A stretch of DNA of 43,122 nt, from assembly GCA_028248455.1 (NCBI GenBank), contig JAOKHV010000014.1:1-43122 (forward strand). Reading direction: 5' to 3'. Below, piece after piece: positions 17,993 to 27,258 of this stretch. Positions within the stretch are counted from its first letter, which is position 1; every line of letters begins with the position of its first letter. The stretch is from Ascidiaceihabitans sp. (GTDB lineage Bacteria > Pseudomonadota > Alphaproteobacteria > Rhodobacterales > Rhodobacteraceae). The position numbers and the translations under genes are program-made. The notes under the pieces were generated by a model, which had not been told where the DNA came from, searched no databases, and saw nothing but the letters and a program-made list of their open reading frames with translations.

Positions 17993-19449
17993 CAGAACGG
18001 AGCCTCAACATCGCCCATGCGCACATAGACAGACTTTAGCTGTGAATAATAATTGATCGCAGCCTTTGAGTTTTCGCGCCCAACACCAGAGTTTTTCGAA
18101 CCGCCAAACGGGGCTTCGACCGGTGCATCATTGTAGGAATTGATGAAACAAGTACCTGCCTCAAAATTCGCCGCAACACGATGCGCACGGGATAGATCCT
18201 TGGTAAACACACCCGCAGCCAAACCAAATTCGGTGTCATTGGCACGGGTCATCACATCATCTTCATCATCAAAATCAAGGACTGCCATTACCGGGCCAAA
18301 GATTTCTTCACGCGCGATGACCATGTCATCTTTAACATCCGCAAAGACAGTTGGCTGCATATAGAACCCGCCACGATCCAGACGGTTGCCGCCATAAACA
18401 AGACGCGCGCCCTCTGTTTTGCCTTTCTCTACATACCCCAATGCGATCTCAAGCTGGCGCTCACTGACCATAGGACCAAAATTGGTTTCTTCAATCTGTG
18501 GGTCACCGATCACAGCTGTATCAAGACGCTCAGACAGACGTTTTAAAAATGCTTCTTTGATAGATTTATGAACGAACACGCGCGTGCCGTTTGAACAGAC
18601 CTGGCCTGAAGAATAGAAATTCCCCAAGATGGCACCACCCACAGCATTTTCGATGTCTGCATCTTCAAAGACGATCATCGGAGACTTGCCGCCCAATTCC
18701 ATCGTCACATGCTTGATACCCGCAGCCGCTGCTGCATAAACCTTTTTGCCAGTCGGTACAGAGCCTGTCAGAGACACCTTGTCGACACGATCATCAGTCA
18801 CCAATGCAGCACCAACATCACCCATACCTTGGATGACATTATAGATACCTGCAGGCAGACCTGCTTCGACCAAAATTTCCGCGACCTTTAGTGCACAAAG
18901 CGGTGTGGTTTCAGATGGTTTGAAAACCATAGCGTTGCCACAAGCCAACGCGGGCGCGCCTTTCCAGCAGGCAATCTGCGTTGGATAATTCCAGGCACCG
19001 ATGCCCACACAAACACCCAAAGCTTCACGGCGTGTGTAAACCCAGTCTTCTCCCAGTTGGATGTGCTCACCTGTCAGCGTCGCAGCCATACCACCAAAGT
19101 ATTCAAGCGCATCTGCACCAGATGTGGCATCAACCGCGATGGTTTCTTGATACGGCTTACCCGTGTCAAACGTCTCAAGGACGCTCAGGTCATGATTGCG
19201 TTCGCGCATGAGGTCAGCCGCACGACGCAGAATACGACCGCGTTCTGTTCCCGACATTTTAGCCCACGCCGATTGAGCCGATTTTGCTGCATCCAAAGCT
19301 TGTGCAATTATTGCAGGGGTCGCGGAATAAACGGTCGCGATCTTTTCACCCGTTGCGGGATAGATCACGTCGATTGGGGTACCAGCTGTATCCTCGACAT
19401 ATTGACCATTGATAAAGTGGCTGGCTGTTGGTTGTGTTGGGTAGCTCAT
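17992..19449 (-). CDS. betB: betaine aldehyde dehydrogenase
   Basis: A 485-aa NAD(P)-dependent aldehyde dehydrogenase that oxidises betaine aldehyde to glycine betaine. It has the Rossmann segment [20 protein letters not shown], the catalytic Glu in MELGGKSPM (near residue 252) and the catalytic Cys in [10 protein letters not shown] about 35 residues later. The C-terminal [16 protein letters not shown] is typical of BetB. Length equals that of E. coli BetB within a few residues. It lies between betC (55 bp upstream) and betA (overlapping). Context separates it from the many other aldehyde dehydrogenases. Confidence 0.96.
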   Translation of the reverse strand: MSYPTQPTASHFINGQYVEDTAGTPIDVIYPATGEKIATVYSATPAIIAQALDAAKSAQSAWAKMSGTERGRILRRAADLMRERNHDLSVLETFDTGKPYQETIAVDATSGADALEYFGGMAATLTGEHIQLGEDWVYTRREALGVCVGIGAWNYPTQIACWKGAPALACGNAMVFKPSETTPLCALKVAEILVEAGLPAGIYNVIQGMGDVGAALVTDDRVDKVSLTGSVPTGKKVYAAAAAGIKHVTMELGGKSPMIVFEDADIENAVGGAILGNFYSSGQVCSNGTRVFVHKSIKEAFLKRLSERLDTAVIGDPQIEETNFGPMVSERQLEIALGYVEKGKTEGARLVYGGNRLDRGGFYMQPTVFADVKDDMVIAREEIFGPVMAVLDFDDEDDVMTRANDTEFGLAAGVFTKDLSRAHRVAANFEAGTCFINSYNDAPVEAPFGGSKNSGVGRENSKAAINYYSQLKSVYVRMGDVEAPF

Positions 19450-19503
19450 GGTATCGTTCGCCTCCGGCGCAAAAATTTGGGGTAAGGGATGTAGGCCGCA
19501 GCG

Positions 19504-21012
19504 CTATTCCCCGCGTGGGTATCGGGCGTCGTCTTCGACGTTGTTTAGGTCCATGTGATTGCGCATGTAGCGTTCAGATGCTTTTTGCAGTGGCTGGTAA
19601 TCCCAAGGATAATATCCGCCTTCGCGCAGTGCCTCGTAAACAACCCAACGACGGGCTTGGCTTGCGCGGACATCTGCATCAAACCTATCCAAGTCCCAGC
19701 GGGCTTCAGATTTTGCACGCAGCTGCGTTAAAGTTCCTTGGTGTTCTGCAACCTCTGCAAGGTTAGTCAATTCATGCGGGTCTGCATCCAGATCAAACAA
19801 CTGATCAGCGTCTAACTTGCAGCGATTGTATTTCCACTTTCCATAACGCAGTGAAACCATCGGTGAATACGACGCCTCCGCTGCATATTCGATCGTAACG
19901 GGTTCGGTGCGTTCAACTCCCTGCCCCATTGGCTTGACGCTTTGGCCTGTGGTCCACGGTTCGACCTCTGACATATCAACGCCAGCAAGATCGCATAAGG
20001 TTGGGCAGACATCGATGTTGGACACCGGAGTTGTGATCAAACCCGGTTCCATATCCGGCGCACAGATCATCATCGGAACCCGTGCCGATCCCTCAAAAAA
20101 GGACATCTTAAACCACAGCCCGCGTTCGCCCAGCATGTCGCCATGATCGGAAACAAACATAATAATAGTCTCTTGGCGTGTTGCTTCGACCGCTTCCATC
20201 ACCTCACCAATTTTATCATCAAGATAGCTGATGTTGGCAAAATAGGCGCGACGAGAGCGTTTAATATCGTCCTCTGAGATATCAAAACTACGCCAGTCGT
20301 TCGCATCAAAGATGCGTTTAGAATGGGTATCGTGATCTTCATAATCCATCGCTGGCACGGTCGGCAAAAGATGTTCACAATCCTCATACAAATCCCAATA
20401 TTTTCTACGGGCAACGTATGGATCATGGGGATGGGTAAAGCTTACGGTCATGCACCATGGACGCTCATCTTTGCTGCGTGCATAGTCGTAAACCTTGCGG
20501 GTTGCGTGATATGCAACTTCGTCATCATATTCCATTTGGTTGGAAATTTCAGCAACACCAGAGCCCGTGACCGAGCCCATGTTGTGATACCACCAATCAA
20601 TCCGCTCACCCGGTTTACGATAATCAGGGGTCCACCCAAAATCGGCAGGATAAATGTCTGTGGTTAATCGTTCCTCAAACCCGTGCATCTGGTCAGGGCC
20701 AACAAAGTGCATCTTGCCAGACAGGCAGGTTTGATAGCCTGCACGGCGTAGGTGGTGCGCATAGGTAGGAATGGACGATACGAATTCAGCCGCATTATCA
20801 TACACGCCCGTATCAGAAGGCAATTGCCCAGACATGAATGCAGCACGCCCCGGAGCACACAAAGGTGACGCCGTGTATGCGTTTTTAAAACGGGTTGACC
20901 GCGCTGCCAGTTTTTTCAGATTTGGCGCATGCAGCCATTCAGCTGGTCCATCAGGGAACAGCGTGCCGTTCAATTGATCGACCATAAAAATCAGTATGTT
21001 CGGCTTGCTCAT
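19504..21012 (-). CDS. betC: choline-sulfatase
   Basis: A 502-aa sulfatase that hydrolyses choline-O-sulfate to choline and sulfate, supplying choline for BetA. It has the metal-binding start (PNILIFMVDQLNG) and the sulfatase motif C-A-P-G-R in SPLCAPGRAAFMSGQLPSD, whose Cys is converted to formylglycine. FVSDHGDMLGERGLWFKM, near residues 285-302, completes the active site. No signal peptide is present, as for cytoplasmic BetC enzymes. Its ATG overlaps the betI stop (ATGA), so it is the second gene of betICBA. The presence of betC implies use of choline sulfate, a common marine osmolyte. Confidence 0.95.
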   Translation of the reverse strand: MSKPNILIFMVDQLNGTLFPDGPAEWLHAPNLKKLAARSTRFKNAYTASPLCAPGRAAFMSGQLPSDTGVYDNAAEFVSSIPTYAHHLRRAGYQTCLSGKMHFVGPDQMHGFEERLTTDIYPADFGWTPDYRKPGERIDWWYHNMGSVTGSGVAEISNQMEYDDEVAYHATRKVYDYARSKDERPWCMTVSFTHPHDPYVARRKYWDLYEDCEHLLPTVPAMDYEDHDTHSKRIFDANDWRSFDISEDDIKRSRRAYFANISYLDDKIGEVMEAVEATRQETIIMFVSDHGDMLGERGLWFKMSFFEGSARVPMMICAPDMEPGLITTPVSNIDVCPTLCDLAGVDMSEVEPWTTGQSVKPMGQGVERTEPVTIEYAAEASYSPMVSLRYGKWKYNRCKLDADQLFDLDADPHELTNLAEVAEHQGTLTQLRAKSEARWDLDRFDADVRASQARRWVVYEALREGGYYPWDYQPLQKASERYMRNHMDLNNVEDDARYPRGE

Positions 21013-21584
21013 TGGTCGCTCTCGATCAAAGTTTGAAGGGTTTGCAGCGCTGCATCACATGCATCTTTAGGGTCGCAGACGCTGGACAAAGCAGCCCGCA
21101 GATAGAGCCCGTCAATTAATGCAGCCAAGGTATGCGCATCCCGTTCTGGATGTTTGGAAATGGGGCGTAAAGCATGGGTGAGGTTCGAGTGCAGGCGGCG
21201 CTGATACAGTTTTAACAACCGTTTGGTCTCTACGCTACTTTGCGACTGTGCGTATAAGGTCATCCACGCGCTGATCGTTTCAGGCGCGAAACAAGACGGT
21301 GCGAAACTGGATTCAATAATCGCACTGGCACGCGCGAAAGGCGTGGTTGCTTGACCTAAGGCTTGTAAAACCTCAGTTCCAAACTCGCGCAAGATGTGGC
21401 GCATCGCAGCCAAGAAAATCTTATCCTTGCCACCAAAATAGTGGTGCGCAAGCGCGGTCGACATCCCTGCCCGTTTAGCAATTTTCCCAACGGTCACTTG
21501 CAAGTTCCCAGCAGCGCCGATTTCAGCAATCGTCGCCTGCACCAACGCAGAGCGTCGGATCGGTTCCATTCCAACTTTAGGCAT
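21009..21584 (-). CDS. betI: TetR-family repressor BetI
   Basis: A 191-aa TetR-family regulator. The N-terminal helix-turn-helix (about residues 25-60: VTVGKIAKRAGMSTALAHHY, then FGGKDKIFLAAM) matches BetI, including the opening PKVGMEPIRRSALVQATI. The C-terminal helical domain would bind choline, which relieves repression in characterised BetI proteins. It is first in the operon, and its ATG is followed, without gaps, by betC, betB and betA. The 69-bp gap upstream holds two dyad elements that could be its own operators. Confidence 0.94.
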   Translation of the reverse strand: MPKVGMEPIRRSALVQATIAEIGAAGNLQVTVGKIAKRAGMSTALAHHYFGGKDKIFLAAMRHILREFGTEVLQALGQATTPFARASAIIESSFAPSCFAPETISAWMTLYAQSQSSVETKRLLKLYQRRLHSNLTHALRPISKHPERDAHTLAALIDGLYLRAALSSVCDPKDACDAALQTLQTLIESDQ

Positions 21585-21593
21585 TCACAGTCC

Positions 21594-21607
21594 CCTAATA
21601 TATTAGG
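21594..21607. promoter_or_regulatory. 14-bp palindrome upstream of betI
   Basis: CCTAATATATTAGG is a perfect palindrome, 10 bases before the betI start codon. TetR-type repressors bind palindromes of this size, so it could be an operator close to or overlapping the betI ribosome site. Binding by BetI itself is inference. Confidence 0.45.
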
Positions 21608-21625
21608 TATGATCGTAATCAGCGC

Positions 21626-21649
21626 TTTATTGACTCGTCAATCAATAAA
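21626..21649. promoter_or_regulatory. nested dyads, candidate BetI operator
   Basis: TTTATTGA and TCAATAAA form a perfect inverted repeat with an 8-base spacer. Inside it, ATTGAC-TC-GTCAAT (21629-21642) forms a second dyad. ATTGA...TCAAT half sites resemble those described for BetI in other proteobacteria. Position, about 45 bp before the betI ATG, fits a promoter-overlapping operator. Confidence 0.6.
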
Positions 21650-21653
21650 AATC

Positions 21654-22559
21654 TCACACCTTTGTCTCATGCATAACGGGGGTCACAGGACTGCGCTTCA
21701 TCACTGCTTCGCGCCATATGATGAAAGTGACAGATGCCAGAATTACAACGCCACCAAACACTACCAATATATCCACAGGCTCGCCGAAAACGATTGCCCC
21801 TAATAACACCGCCCAAACCAATTGCAGGAATGTAATCGGCTGCGTAACGGTCACCGGCGCTGCAGCAAACGCCAAGGTCATCGTGTAATGGCCCGCTGTG
21901 GCAAAGCTAGCGACACAGAACAACAACATCAGTTCGTTGAGGGAGGGCGTTACCCAAACAGCAATCGCAAATGGGGCCAGCCCGATAGGCACAAAAATGG
22001 ACAACATAGCAACTACCACGGTCGGCTTGACCTCGCCTGCCATTATCTTGGCCGTGAGGTAAGAACCCGCAAATACAATCGCAGTTACCAGCATCGCCAA
22101 ATGTCCGGATGACACTTCCCGAAACCCCGGGCGCAAAATGATTGCAGCGCCAAGCAATGCAATCAGGATCGCAACGATCCTACGCATCGCTAACTTTTCT
22201 CCCAAAAAGATCGCGGCACCAATCGTCACATATACAGGAGAAAGGTAATTCATCGCCGTCACTTCAGCGATCGGAATGCGGGTCATGGCGTAAAACCACA
22301 AGATCACCGCGCCAGCGTGAAACATGCCGCGCATTCCAAACAACTTCCACTGACGGCGCGTCAATTGGGCTTCGCGCAAGTCCTTCAACATTGGCAACAG
22401 GAACACCAAACCCAGAAAATACCGCAAAAAAGCAGCCTCAGCTGGTGGCACGCGATTTCCCATATGTTTCACCAATGCCGTAACAGCTACAAAACATAGG
22501 CCCGTCACAAACATCCAAAAGATACCTGCGCGGTGGCGTGAGAGGTTTGATTTCATCAT
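21654..22559 (-). CDS. EamA/DMT-family permease
   Basis: A 301-aa inner-membrane protein with ten predicted helices arranged as two EamA repeats (about 15-140 and 150-285). Typical segments are PPAEAAFLRYFLGLVFLLPM, IAEVTAMNYLSPVYVTIGAA and the second-repeat counterpart VTQPITFLQLVWAVLLGAIV followed by FGEPVD. Members export amino acids, nucleotides or other metabolites; the substrate is not predictable. Two adjacent ATGs (22559 and 22556) could start the protein. The frame is open to 22592, but the extra residues are not helix-like. It ends 12 bases before the nested dyads upstream of betI. Confidence 0.85.
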   Translation of the reverse strand: MMKSNLSRHRAGIFWMFVTGLCFVAVTALVKHMGNRVPPAEAAFLRYFLGLVFLLPMLKDLREAQLTRRQWKLFGMRGMFHAGAVILWFYAMTRIPIAEVTAMNYLSPVYVTIGAAIFLGEKLAMRRIVAILIALLGAAIILRPGFREVSSGHLAMLVTAIVFAGSYLTAKIMAGEVKPTVVVAMLSIFVPIGLAPFAIAVWVTPSLNELMLLFCVASFATAGHYTMTLAFAAAPVTVTQPITFLQLVWAVLLGAIVFGEPVDILVVFGGVVILASVTFIIWREAVMKRSPVTPVMHETKV

Positions 22560-22598
22560 GCCACTATCAACACTCAAAGTGCAGACAATCACAAGGTA

Positions 22599-23198
22599 TC
22601 AAAAAAGAACCAGTTTGATTGCAATGGCCCACATCGTAAGCGCAATAAGAGCATCTAAAATCTGCCATGCGCGTGGGTTGGCAAAGATAGGGCGTAACAA
22701 TCGTGCCCCATACCCGAGGGCAAAGAAGAACGTAATACTGGCGGTAACTGCACCAAGACCAAAGCTGACACGGTCCTCATATTGCGCAGCGATTGAACCG
22801 ATCAACACAACCGTATCCAAGTAAACATGCGGGTTCAGCAAAGACAGGGCAACCAATGTAGACAGTGTCCTTTTCAGAGATTGTTCCTCCCCATCGGCTG
22901 CTTCAAGGGAGCTACCGCCTCTCCATGCAGAGACCGCATTTGTCCAACCATACCATAGTAAAAATGCAGCCCCGCCATGGCGCATTGCTGTTTCAAACCA
23001 GGGCAATGATTGTGCAAGCGCCCCAAAACCGGTGATCCCTGCCAAGATCAGCACAGCATCGATAACACCGCACACCAAACAAACCCAAAAAATATGCGCC
23101 CCACGCAGCCCTTGGCGCAAAACAAACGCATTTTGAGCACCGATCGCGAGGATCAATGTGACGCTAAGAGCAAAGCCTTGAAGAAAAGTGAGGTACAT
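22599..23198 (-). CDS. ArgO/LysE-family amino acid exporter
   Basis: A 199-aa inner-membrane protein with about six helices. ILAIGAQNAFVLRQGLRG near residues 17-34 is the diagnostic start of the LysE/ArgO exporters, and SLLNPHVYLDTVVLIGS in the second half is equally characteristic. ArgO exports arginine and LysE lysine in E. coli and Corynebacterium, driven by the membrane potential; either substrate is possible here. The open frame begins at 23255, but the ATG at 23198 starts the first helix and matches the family length. It is upstream of the EamA gene with a gap of about 40 bases, so the two exporters may be co-transcribed. Confidence 0.88.
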   Translation of the reverse strand: MYLTFLQGFALSVTLILAIGAQNAFVLRQGLRGAHIFWVCLVCGVIDAVLILAGITGFGALAQSLPWFETAMRHGGAAFLLWYGWTNAVSAWRGGSSLEAADGEEQSLKRTLSTLVALSLLNPHVYLDTVVLIGSIAAQYEDRVSFGLGAVTASITFFFALGYGARLLRPIFANPRAWQILDALIALTMWAIAIKLVLF

Positions 23199-23262
23199 GC
23201 ACGAGTTCCGAATACTTATTGCAGCAGTGCTATCGCCCAATTGCCCAAAGCACAATCAAACG

Positions 23263-23289
23263 AAAACGCCGCCCCTGAAAGGAACGGCG
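23263..23289 (-). terminator. Rho-independent terminator of yebC
   Basis: On the minus strand CGCCGTTCC pairs with GGGGCGGCG (9 pairs, two of them G-U) over the loop TTTCA, followed by TTTTCG. It lies just after the yebC stop at 23319. Confidence 0.8.
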
Positions 23290-23318
23290 CTGTAACAATC
23301 AGTTGCGGGGCAGAGCGC

Positions 23319-24059
23319 TTAAAGCTGCTCCATAACCTCGTCGCTGGCTTCAAAGTTCGATGTAACGCGTTGCACGTCATCATCATCTTCAAGCGCATCG
23401 ATAAGGCGCATCAGTTTCTCCATGCCCTCTAGGTCCATCTCTGTTGAGATGGTCGGCTTCCAAATCAACTTGGTTGAAGAAGACTCACCCAGTTCAGCCT
23501 CAAGCGCATTTGAGACTTCGTTCAGGTCTGTGTCGGCACACCAAACAGTGTGGCCATCTTCTGATGACTCAACATCCTCAGCTCCCGCTTCAATAGCGGC
23601 CATCATAACAGTGTCTGAATCCCCAACAGTCGCTGGATATTCAACCGCACCTTTACGGTCGAACATGAAACCGACACTGCCCGTTTCGCCCAAGTTGCCA
23701 CCACATTTCGAGAATGTAGAGCGCACTGTGGATGCCGTGCGGTTGCGGTTATCTGTCATCGCTTCAACGATCACAGCAACGCCATTTGGGCCATAGCCCT
23801 CGTAACGGATTTCTTCGTAATCTTCGCCCTCACCCGCTTGGGATTTTTTGATGGCGCGATCAATCACATCTTTCGGCACAGAGCTGGATTTAGCTTCTTT
23901 AACAGCCATGCGAAGACGTGGGTTTTTATCCGGATCAGGGTCGCCCATTTTGGCAGCCACAGTGATCTCTTTTGCCATCTTCGAAAACAGCTTGGCGCGT
24001 AATTTATCCTGACGACCTTTACGGTGTTGAATGTTTGCCCATTTTGAGTGGCCTGCCAT
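23319..24059 (-). CDS. yebC: YebC/PmpR family regulatory protein
   Basis: A 246-aa protein of full YebC length, beginning [20 protein letters not shown]. It contains the family stretches [40 protein letters not shown], and NGRNRT-like [20 protein letters not shown]. Members bind DNA or ribosomes and were proposed as transcriptional regulators (PmpR of Pseudomonas); some are now linked to translation of proline-rich stretches. It is cytoplasmic. The ATG at 24059 follows GGAGG at ideal spacing, so the five extra codons upstream are not used. It is a single-gene unit with its own terminator; in many proteobacteria yebC is near ruvC, but not here. Confidence 0.95.
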   Translation of the reverse strand: MAGHSKWANIQHRKGRQDKLRAKLFSKMAKEITVAAKMGDPDPDKNPRLRMAVKEAKSSSVPKDVIDRAIKKSQAGEGEDYEEIRYEGYGPNGVAVIVEAMTDNRNRTASTVRSTFSKCGGNLGETGSVGFMFDRKGAVEYPATVGDSDTVMMAAIEAGAEDVESSEDGHTVWCADTDLNEVSNALEAELGESSSTKLIWKPTISTEMDLEGMEKLMRLIDALEDDDDVQRVTSNFEASDEVMEQL

Positions 24060-24229
24060 AGGAGCCTCCAGCATTGATTAGGTAATTATGTTGGACTTTT
24101 CTATAGGGCACGTCACGGTCCAAGAGCAAGCCCACCGCGCAGATCAAGTGAAACCAGCGTCACAATTGAGAGGCGAATTCCCTCTAAATGGCACTGGCCC
24201 CTGACAAATACAGCGCATAGGGTAAGAGC

Positions 24230-26002
24230 ATGAGCACAGATCAAATCCTATTATTTTCTCTCTTTGGTGCGGTCTTTGCCCTGTTATTGTGGGGTCGTTT
24301 TCGTTACGATATCGTTGCCTTTTCAGCCCTGATGATCGGGGTTGTCCTTGGGGTCGTACCCCAAAAAGACGCCTTTGCAGGCTTTGGGCATCCAGCAACC
24401 TTAGTGGTCGCACTTGTCCTTGTTGTTTCCGCAGGACTGGTTCGTTCTGGCGCTGTGTTCTTGATCACGCGCACTCTTGTCGATGCCAGCCGATCACTTG
24501 GGGCTCACATCACCTTGATGGGCGCAATTGGTGGCATCCTTTCTGCCTTTATGAACAACGTTGCCGCATTGGCCCTTTTGATGCCCGTTGATGTTCAAAC
24601 TGCACGCAAGACTGGTCGCAGTCCGAGCCTGTCTCTTATGCCTCTAAGCTTTGTCACGATCCTTGGTGGCATGGTGACATTGATCGGTACCCCACCCAAT
24701 ATCATCATCGCTGCCATCCGCGAAGAAAGCCTTGGTGCGCCGTTCAAGATGTTTGACTTTGCCCCCGTTGGCGGTATCGCAGCGCTTGCAGGCATGACAT
24801 TCGTCGCTTTGGTCGGTTGGCGTCTAATCCCTTCGCGTGATGAAAGTTCGTCCACATCAGACGATCTAGCTGAATATATTGCAGAATTGACTGTTCCAGA
24901 GGACAGTAAACATATTGGCAAACGCCTCTCAGAACTTGAGACCGAAGCTGATAAAACTGACGTTGCCATACTTGGCCTTATCCGTGATGGGAAGCGTCAC
25001 TATGGCCAAGCACGCAACACCTTGCTGAAAGCAGGCGATGCGCTTGTACTTGAGGCAACGCCTGATGCGTTGGATGAATTCCGAACATCACTCAATTTGG
25101 CACTTTCAGACACTGAACGCACAGAACGCCTTAACGCCGCCGGTGAAGGCGTCGAGATCATCGAAGTCGTGGTCAAAGATACCAGCCGTTTGGTGGACCG
25201 TACAGCAGAAGCCGTCGGCCTAGCCTGGCGCCAAAGTGCTGTGTTGATGGGCATTTCACGTGGCGATACCCGCATTAAAAATCAGGTTCGCAAAACACCG
25301 ATTAAACCGGGCGATATTTTGTTGCTATTAGTCCCTCGTAATCGTGGCCATGACGTGACGGATTGGTTGGGATGTTTACCGCTTGCAGACCGCGGTCTGG
25401 CCGTAACAGAAAATAGCAAAGTTTGGCTGGCAATTGGTATGTTTGCAGGGGCAGTTATCGCTGCAAGCCTTGGCCTTATTTATCTACCTGTCGCTTTAGG
25501 CCTTGTCGTGATTGCCTACGTTCTAACACGCATCGTACCGTTGTCTGAACTATACACACACATCGAATGGCCCGTAGTCGTTTTGTTAGGCTCGATGATC
25601 CCCCTTGGTGCTGCGCTTGAAACATCTGGTGGGACTGAGCTGATCTCTGGTGCATTGTTGGGATGGACAGCTGGTATGCCGGATTGGGCGGTTCTGACTG
25701 TTCTGATGATCGTCACGATGACTCTATCAGATGTTTTGAACAACACAGCGACCACAATCGTTGCAGCACCCGTTGGCATTCAGATGGCACAGTCCCTTGG
25801 CGTGTCACCCGACCCGTTCTTAATGGCTGTGGCGGTTGCGGCATCTTCTGCATTCCTCACACCTATTGGTCACAAGAATAACACGCTTATTTTGGGTCCA
25901 GGCGGATACTCCTTCGGTGATTATTGGCGTATGGGCCTTCCACTTGAGATCATAATCGTCGCCGTTTCGATCCCCGCAATTCTTGTATTTTGGCCGCTAT
26001 AA
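24230..26002 (+). CDS. SLC13/DASS-type carrier with two TrkA-C (RCK_C) domains
   Basis: A 590-aa inner-membrane protein. The N-terminal helices contain the first substrate and sodium motif, with MNNVAALALLMP and LIGTPPNIIIAA near residues 107-165. A soluble insert (about 205-390) holds two TrkA-C-like domains: VAILGLIRDGKRHYG...LKAGDALVLEA and RQSAVLMGISRGD...IKPGDILLLLVP. The C-terminal half repeats the motif as VLNNTATTIVAAP and TPIGHKNN. Such proteins carry dicarboxylates, sulfate or related anions with Na+; the substrate cannot be read from sequence. The start has AGGG at good spacing. It is divergent from yebC and followed by a BASS symporter on the same strand. Confidence 0.88.
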   Translation: MSTDQILLFSLFGAVFALLLWGRFRYDIVAFSALMIGVVLGVVPQKDAFAGFGHPATLVVALVLVVSAGLVRSGAVFLITRTLVDASRSLGAHITLMGAIGGILSAFMNNVAALALLMPVDVQTARKTGRSPSLSLMPLSFVTILGGMVTLIGTPPNIIIAAIREESLGAPFKMFDFAPVGGIAALAGMTFVALVGWRLIPSRDESSSTSDDLAEYIAELTVPEDSKHIGKRLSELETEADKTDVAILGLIRDGKRHYGQARNTLLKAGDALVLEATPDALDEFRTSLNLALSDTERTERLNAAGEGVEIIEVVVKDTSRLVDRTAEAVGLAWRQSAVLMGISRGDTRIKNQVRKTPIKPGDILLLLVPRNRGHDVTDWLGCLPLADRGLAVTENSKVWLAIGMFAGAVIAASLGLIYLPVALGLVVIAYVLTRIVPLSELYTHIEWPVVVLLGSMIPLGAALETSGGTELISGALLGWTAGMPDWAVLTVLMIVTMTLSDVLNNTATTIVAAPVGIQMAQSLGVSPDPFLMAVAVAASSAFLTPIGHKNNTLILGPGGYSFGDYWRMGLPLEIIIVAVSIPAILVFWPL

Positions 26003-26079
26003 CACGCATCAGTAGAAACTTTACTTGCAAGACTGCGCTGATAAATTGTTACATAAGTTATTTAAGTTGGAAATTTTAA

Positions 26080-26937
26080 GTGAACACTTTTGTGAATGCG
26101 GCTTTGCCGCTGTCGCTGGTGATCAGCATGTTGTCACTCGGCATTGGACTAACACTCAATGATTTCAAACGCGTTTTGAAGCGCCCACATGCATTCGGCC
26201 TTGGTACAGGTGCACAAATCGTATTTGTGCCTTTCATAGCTTACTTGTTGATCTTAGCATTTGTCATAACGAGTGAATTGGCAGTTGGCGTCATGTTAGT
26301 GTCGCTTTGCCCAGGTGGTGTAACTAATAATATCATCGCAAAAGTTGCGGAAGGGGATTTCGCGCTGTCGGTCTCTTTAACCGCAGTCATCAGCCTTCTT
26401 AGCCTTCTGACAGTGCCATTTGTTTCTGCTTGGTCCGTGATTCACTTTATGGGTGCTGAAGAACCAGAAGTTACGATAACGGGCCTTGCGCTTGCTATTT
26501 TTATCCTCACAACATTGCCAGTCTTCCTAGGGATGGCCATCCAACATTTCAAACCCGCCTTTTCAATCCGTGTTGAACCAGCTTTCTCAATCATTGGTGT
26601 GGCACTGTTCGCCCTGATTGTCGTTGCTACGCTAATCAGCGGCTGGCAGACTTTCATGGACAACACCGCTACGTTAGGTCCGATCTTAGTTACGTTCAGC
26701 CTATCACTTCTGGTCATGGGCTTTTTCGTTGCGAAATTTTCAGGATTGGAGCGGAATGAAGTGAAATCCATTTCGATCGAAATAGGCTTGCAAAACGCTA
26801 CAATTGGTATTGCGTTGACCTCGATCATCTCGACCCAATCAGATGGGTTCTCTGACATGGGACTGCAATCAGCAGTTTATGGCATCTTGATGTCTATCGT
26901 GGTGGCACCCTTTGTATATTGGTACCGAAAAACTTAA
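26080..26937 (+). CDS. bile acid:sodium symporter (BASS) family protein
   Basis: A 285-aa inner-membrane protein with about nine or ten helices. It starts with GTG. The N-terminal LPLSLVISMLSLGIGLTLND and the segment VSLCPGGVTNNIIAKVAEGD near residues 75-95 are typical of BASS carriers, where the Pro-Gly region and the following Asn residues help bind sodium. EIGLQNATIGIALTS in the C-terminal half matches the second core motif. Bacterial members take up organic anions (for example pantoate, pyruvate or sulfur compounds), not necessarily bile acids. It lies 77 bp after the SLC13 gene in the same direction; a common mRNA is possible. The ribosome site is weak. Confidence 0.85.
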   Translation: MNTFVNAALPLSLVISMLSLGIGLTLNDFKRVLKRPHAFGLGTGAQIVFVPFIAYLLILAFVITSELAVGVMLVSLCPGGVTNNIIAKVAEGDFALSVSLTAVISLLSLLTVPFVSAWSVIHFMGAEEPEVTITGLALAIFILTTLPVFLGMAIQHFKPAFSIRVEPAFSIIGVALFALIVVATLISGWQTFMDNTATLGPILVTFSLSLLVMGFFVAKFSGLERNEVKSISIEIGLQNATIGIALTSIISTQSDGFSDMGLQSAVYGILMSIVVAPFVYWYRKT

Positions 26938-26990
26938 GAGGCCCGGAGGCCCCAAAACATATTCTAATACTGCAGCTGCAAAAGATTGAA

Positions 26991-27191
26991 CTACTTCTTC
27001 GCTTTTGCAGTCACTTCAGCAGCCTTCACAACGGCCTTTTCTTCCTTCGTCATCTTGTTGCCCCAGCTGTTGTTGCTGATGCCCAGATCACTTGGCATTG
27101 GTTTGGTTTTGCCGCGACTGACTTTGCCACCTTTCTCAAGGAATTGCTTGATAAGGTCTTCGTCTGTCGTTTCTTTGATAACTTGTTTCAT
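26991..27191 (-). CDS. small lysine-rich conserved protein (66 aa)
   Basis: A 66-aa protein with about one residue in five being lysine. It contains TTDEDLIKQFLEKGGKV, then GKTKPMPSDLGISNNSWGNK, and a Lys/Ala-rich helical tail (EEKAVVKAAEVTAKAKK). I do not recognise a named family. A good GAGG ribosome site lies 8 bases before the ATG, and the gene stands alone between the convergent BASS gene and the upstream SLC13 gene on the same strand. The charge suggests nucleic-acid or ribosome binding, but this is a guess. Confidence 0.7.
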   Translation of the reverse strand: MKQVIKETTDEDLIKQFLEKGGKVSRGKTKPMPSDLGISNNSWGNKMTKEEKAVVKAAEVTAKAKK

Positions 27192-27258
27192 GTGTAAACC
27201 CTCGGGTGAAAAATGGGATCAAAGTGATTTCGCAATCTTAGGTCACTATAGGGCAAAG

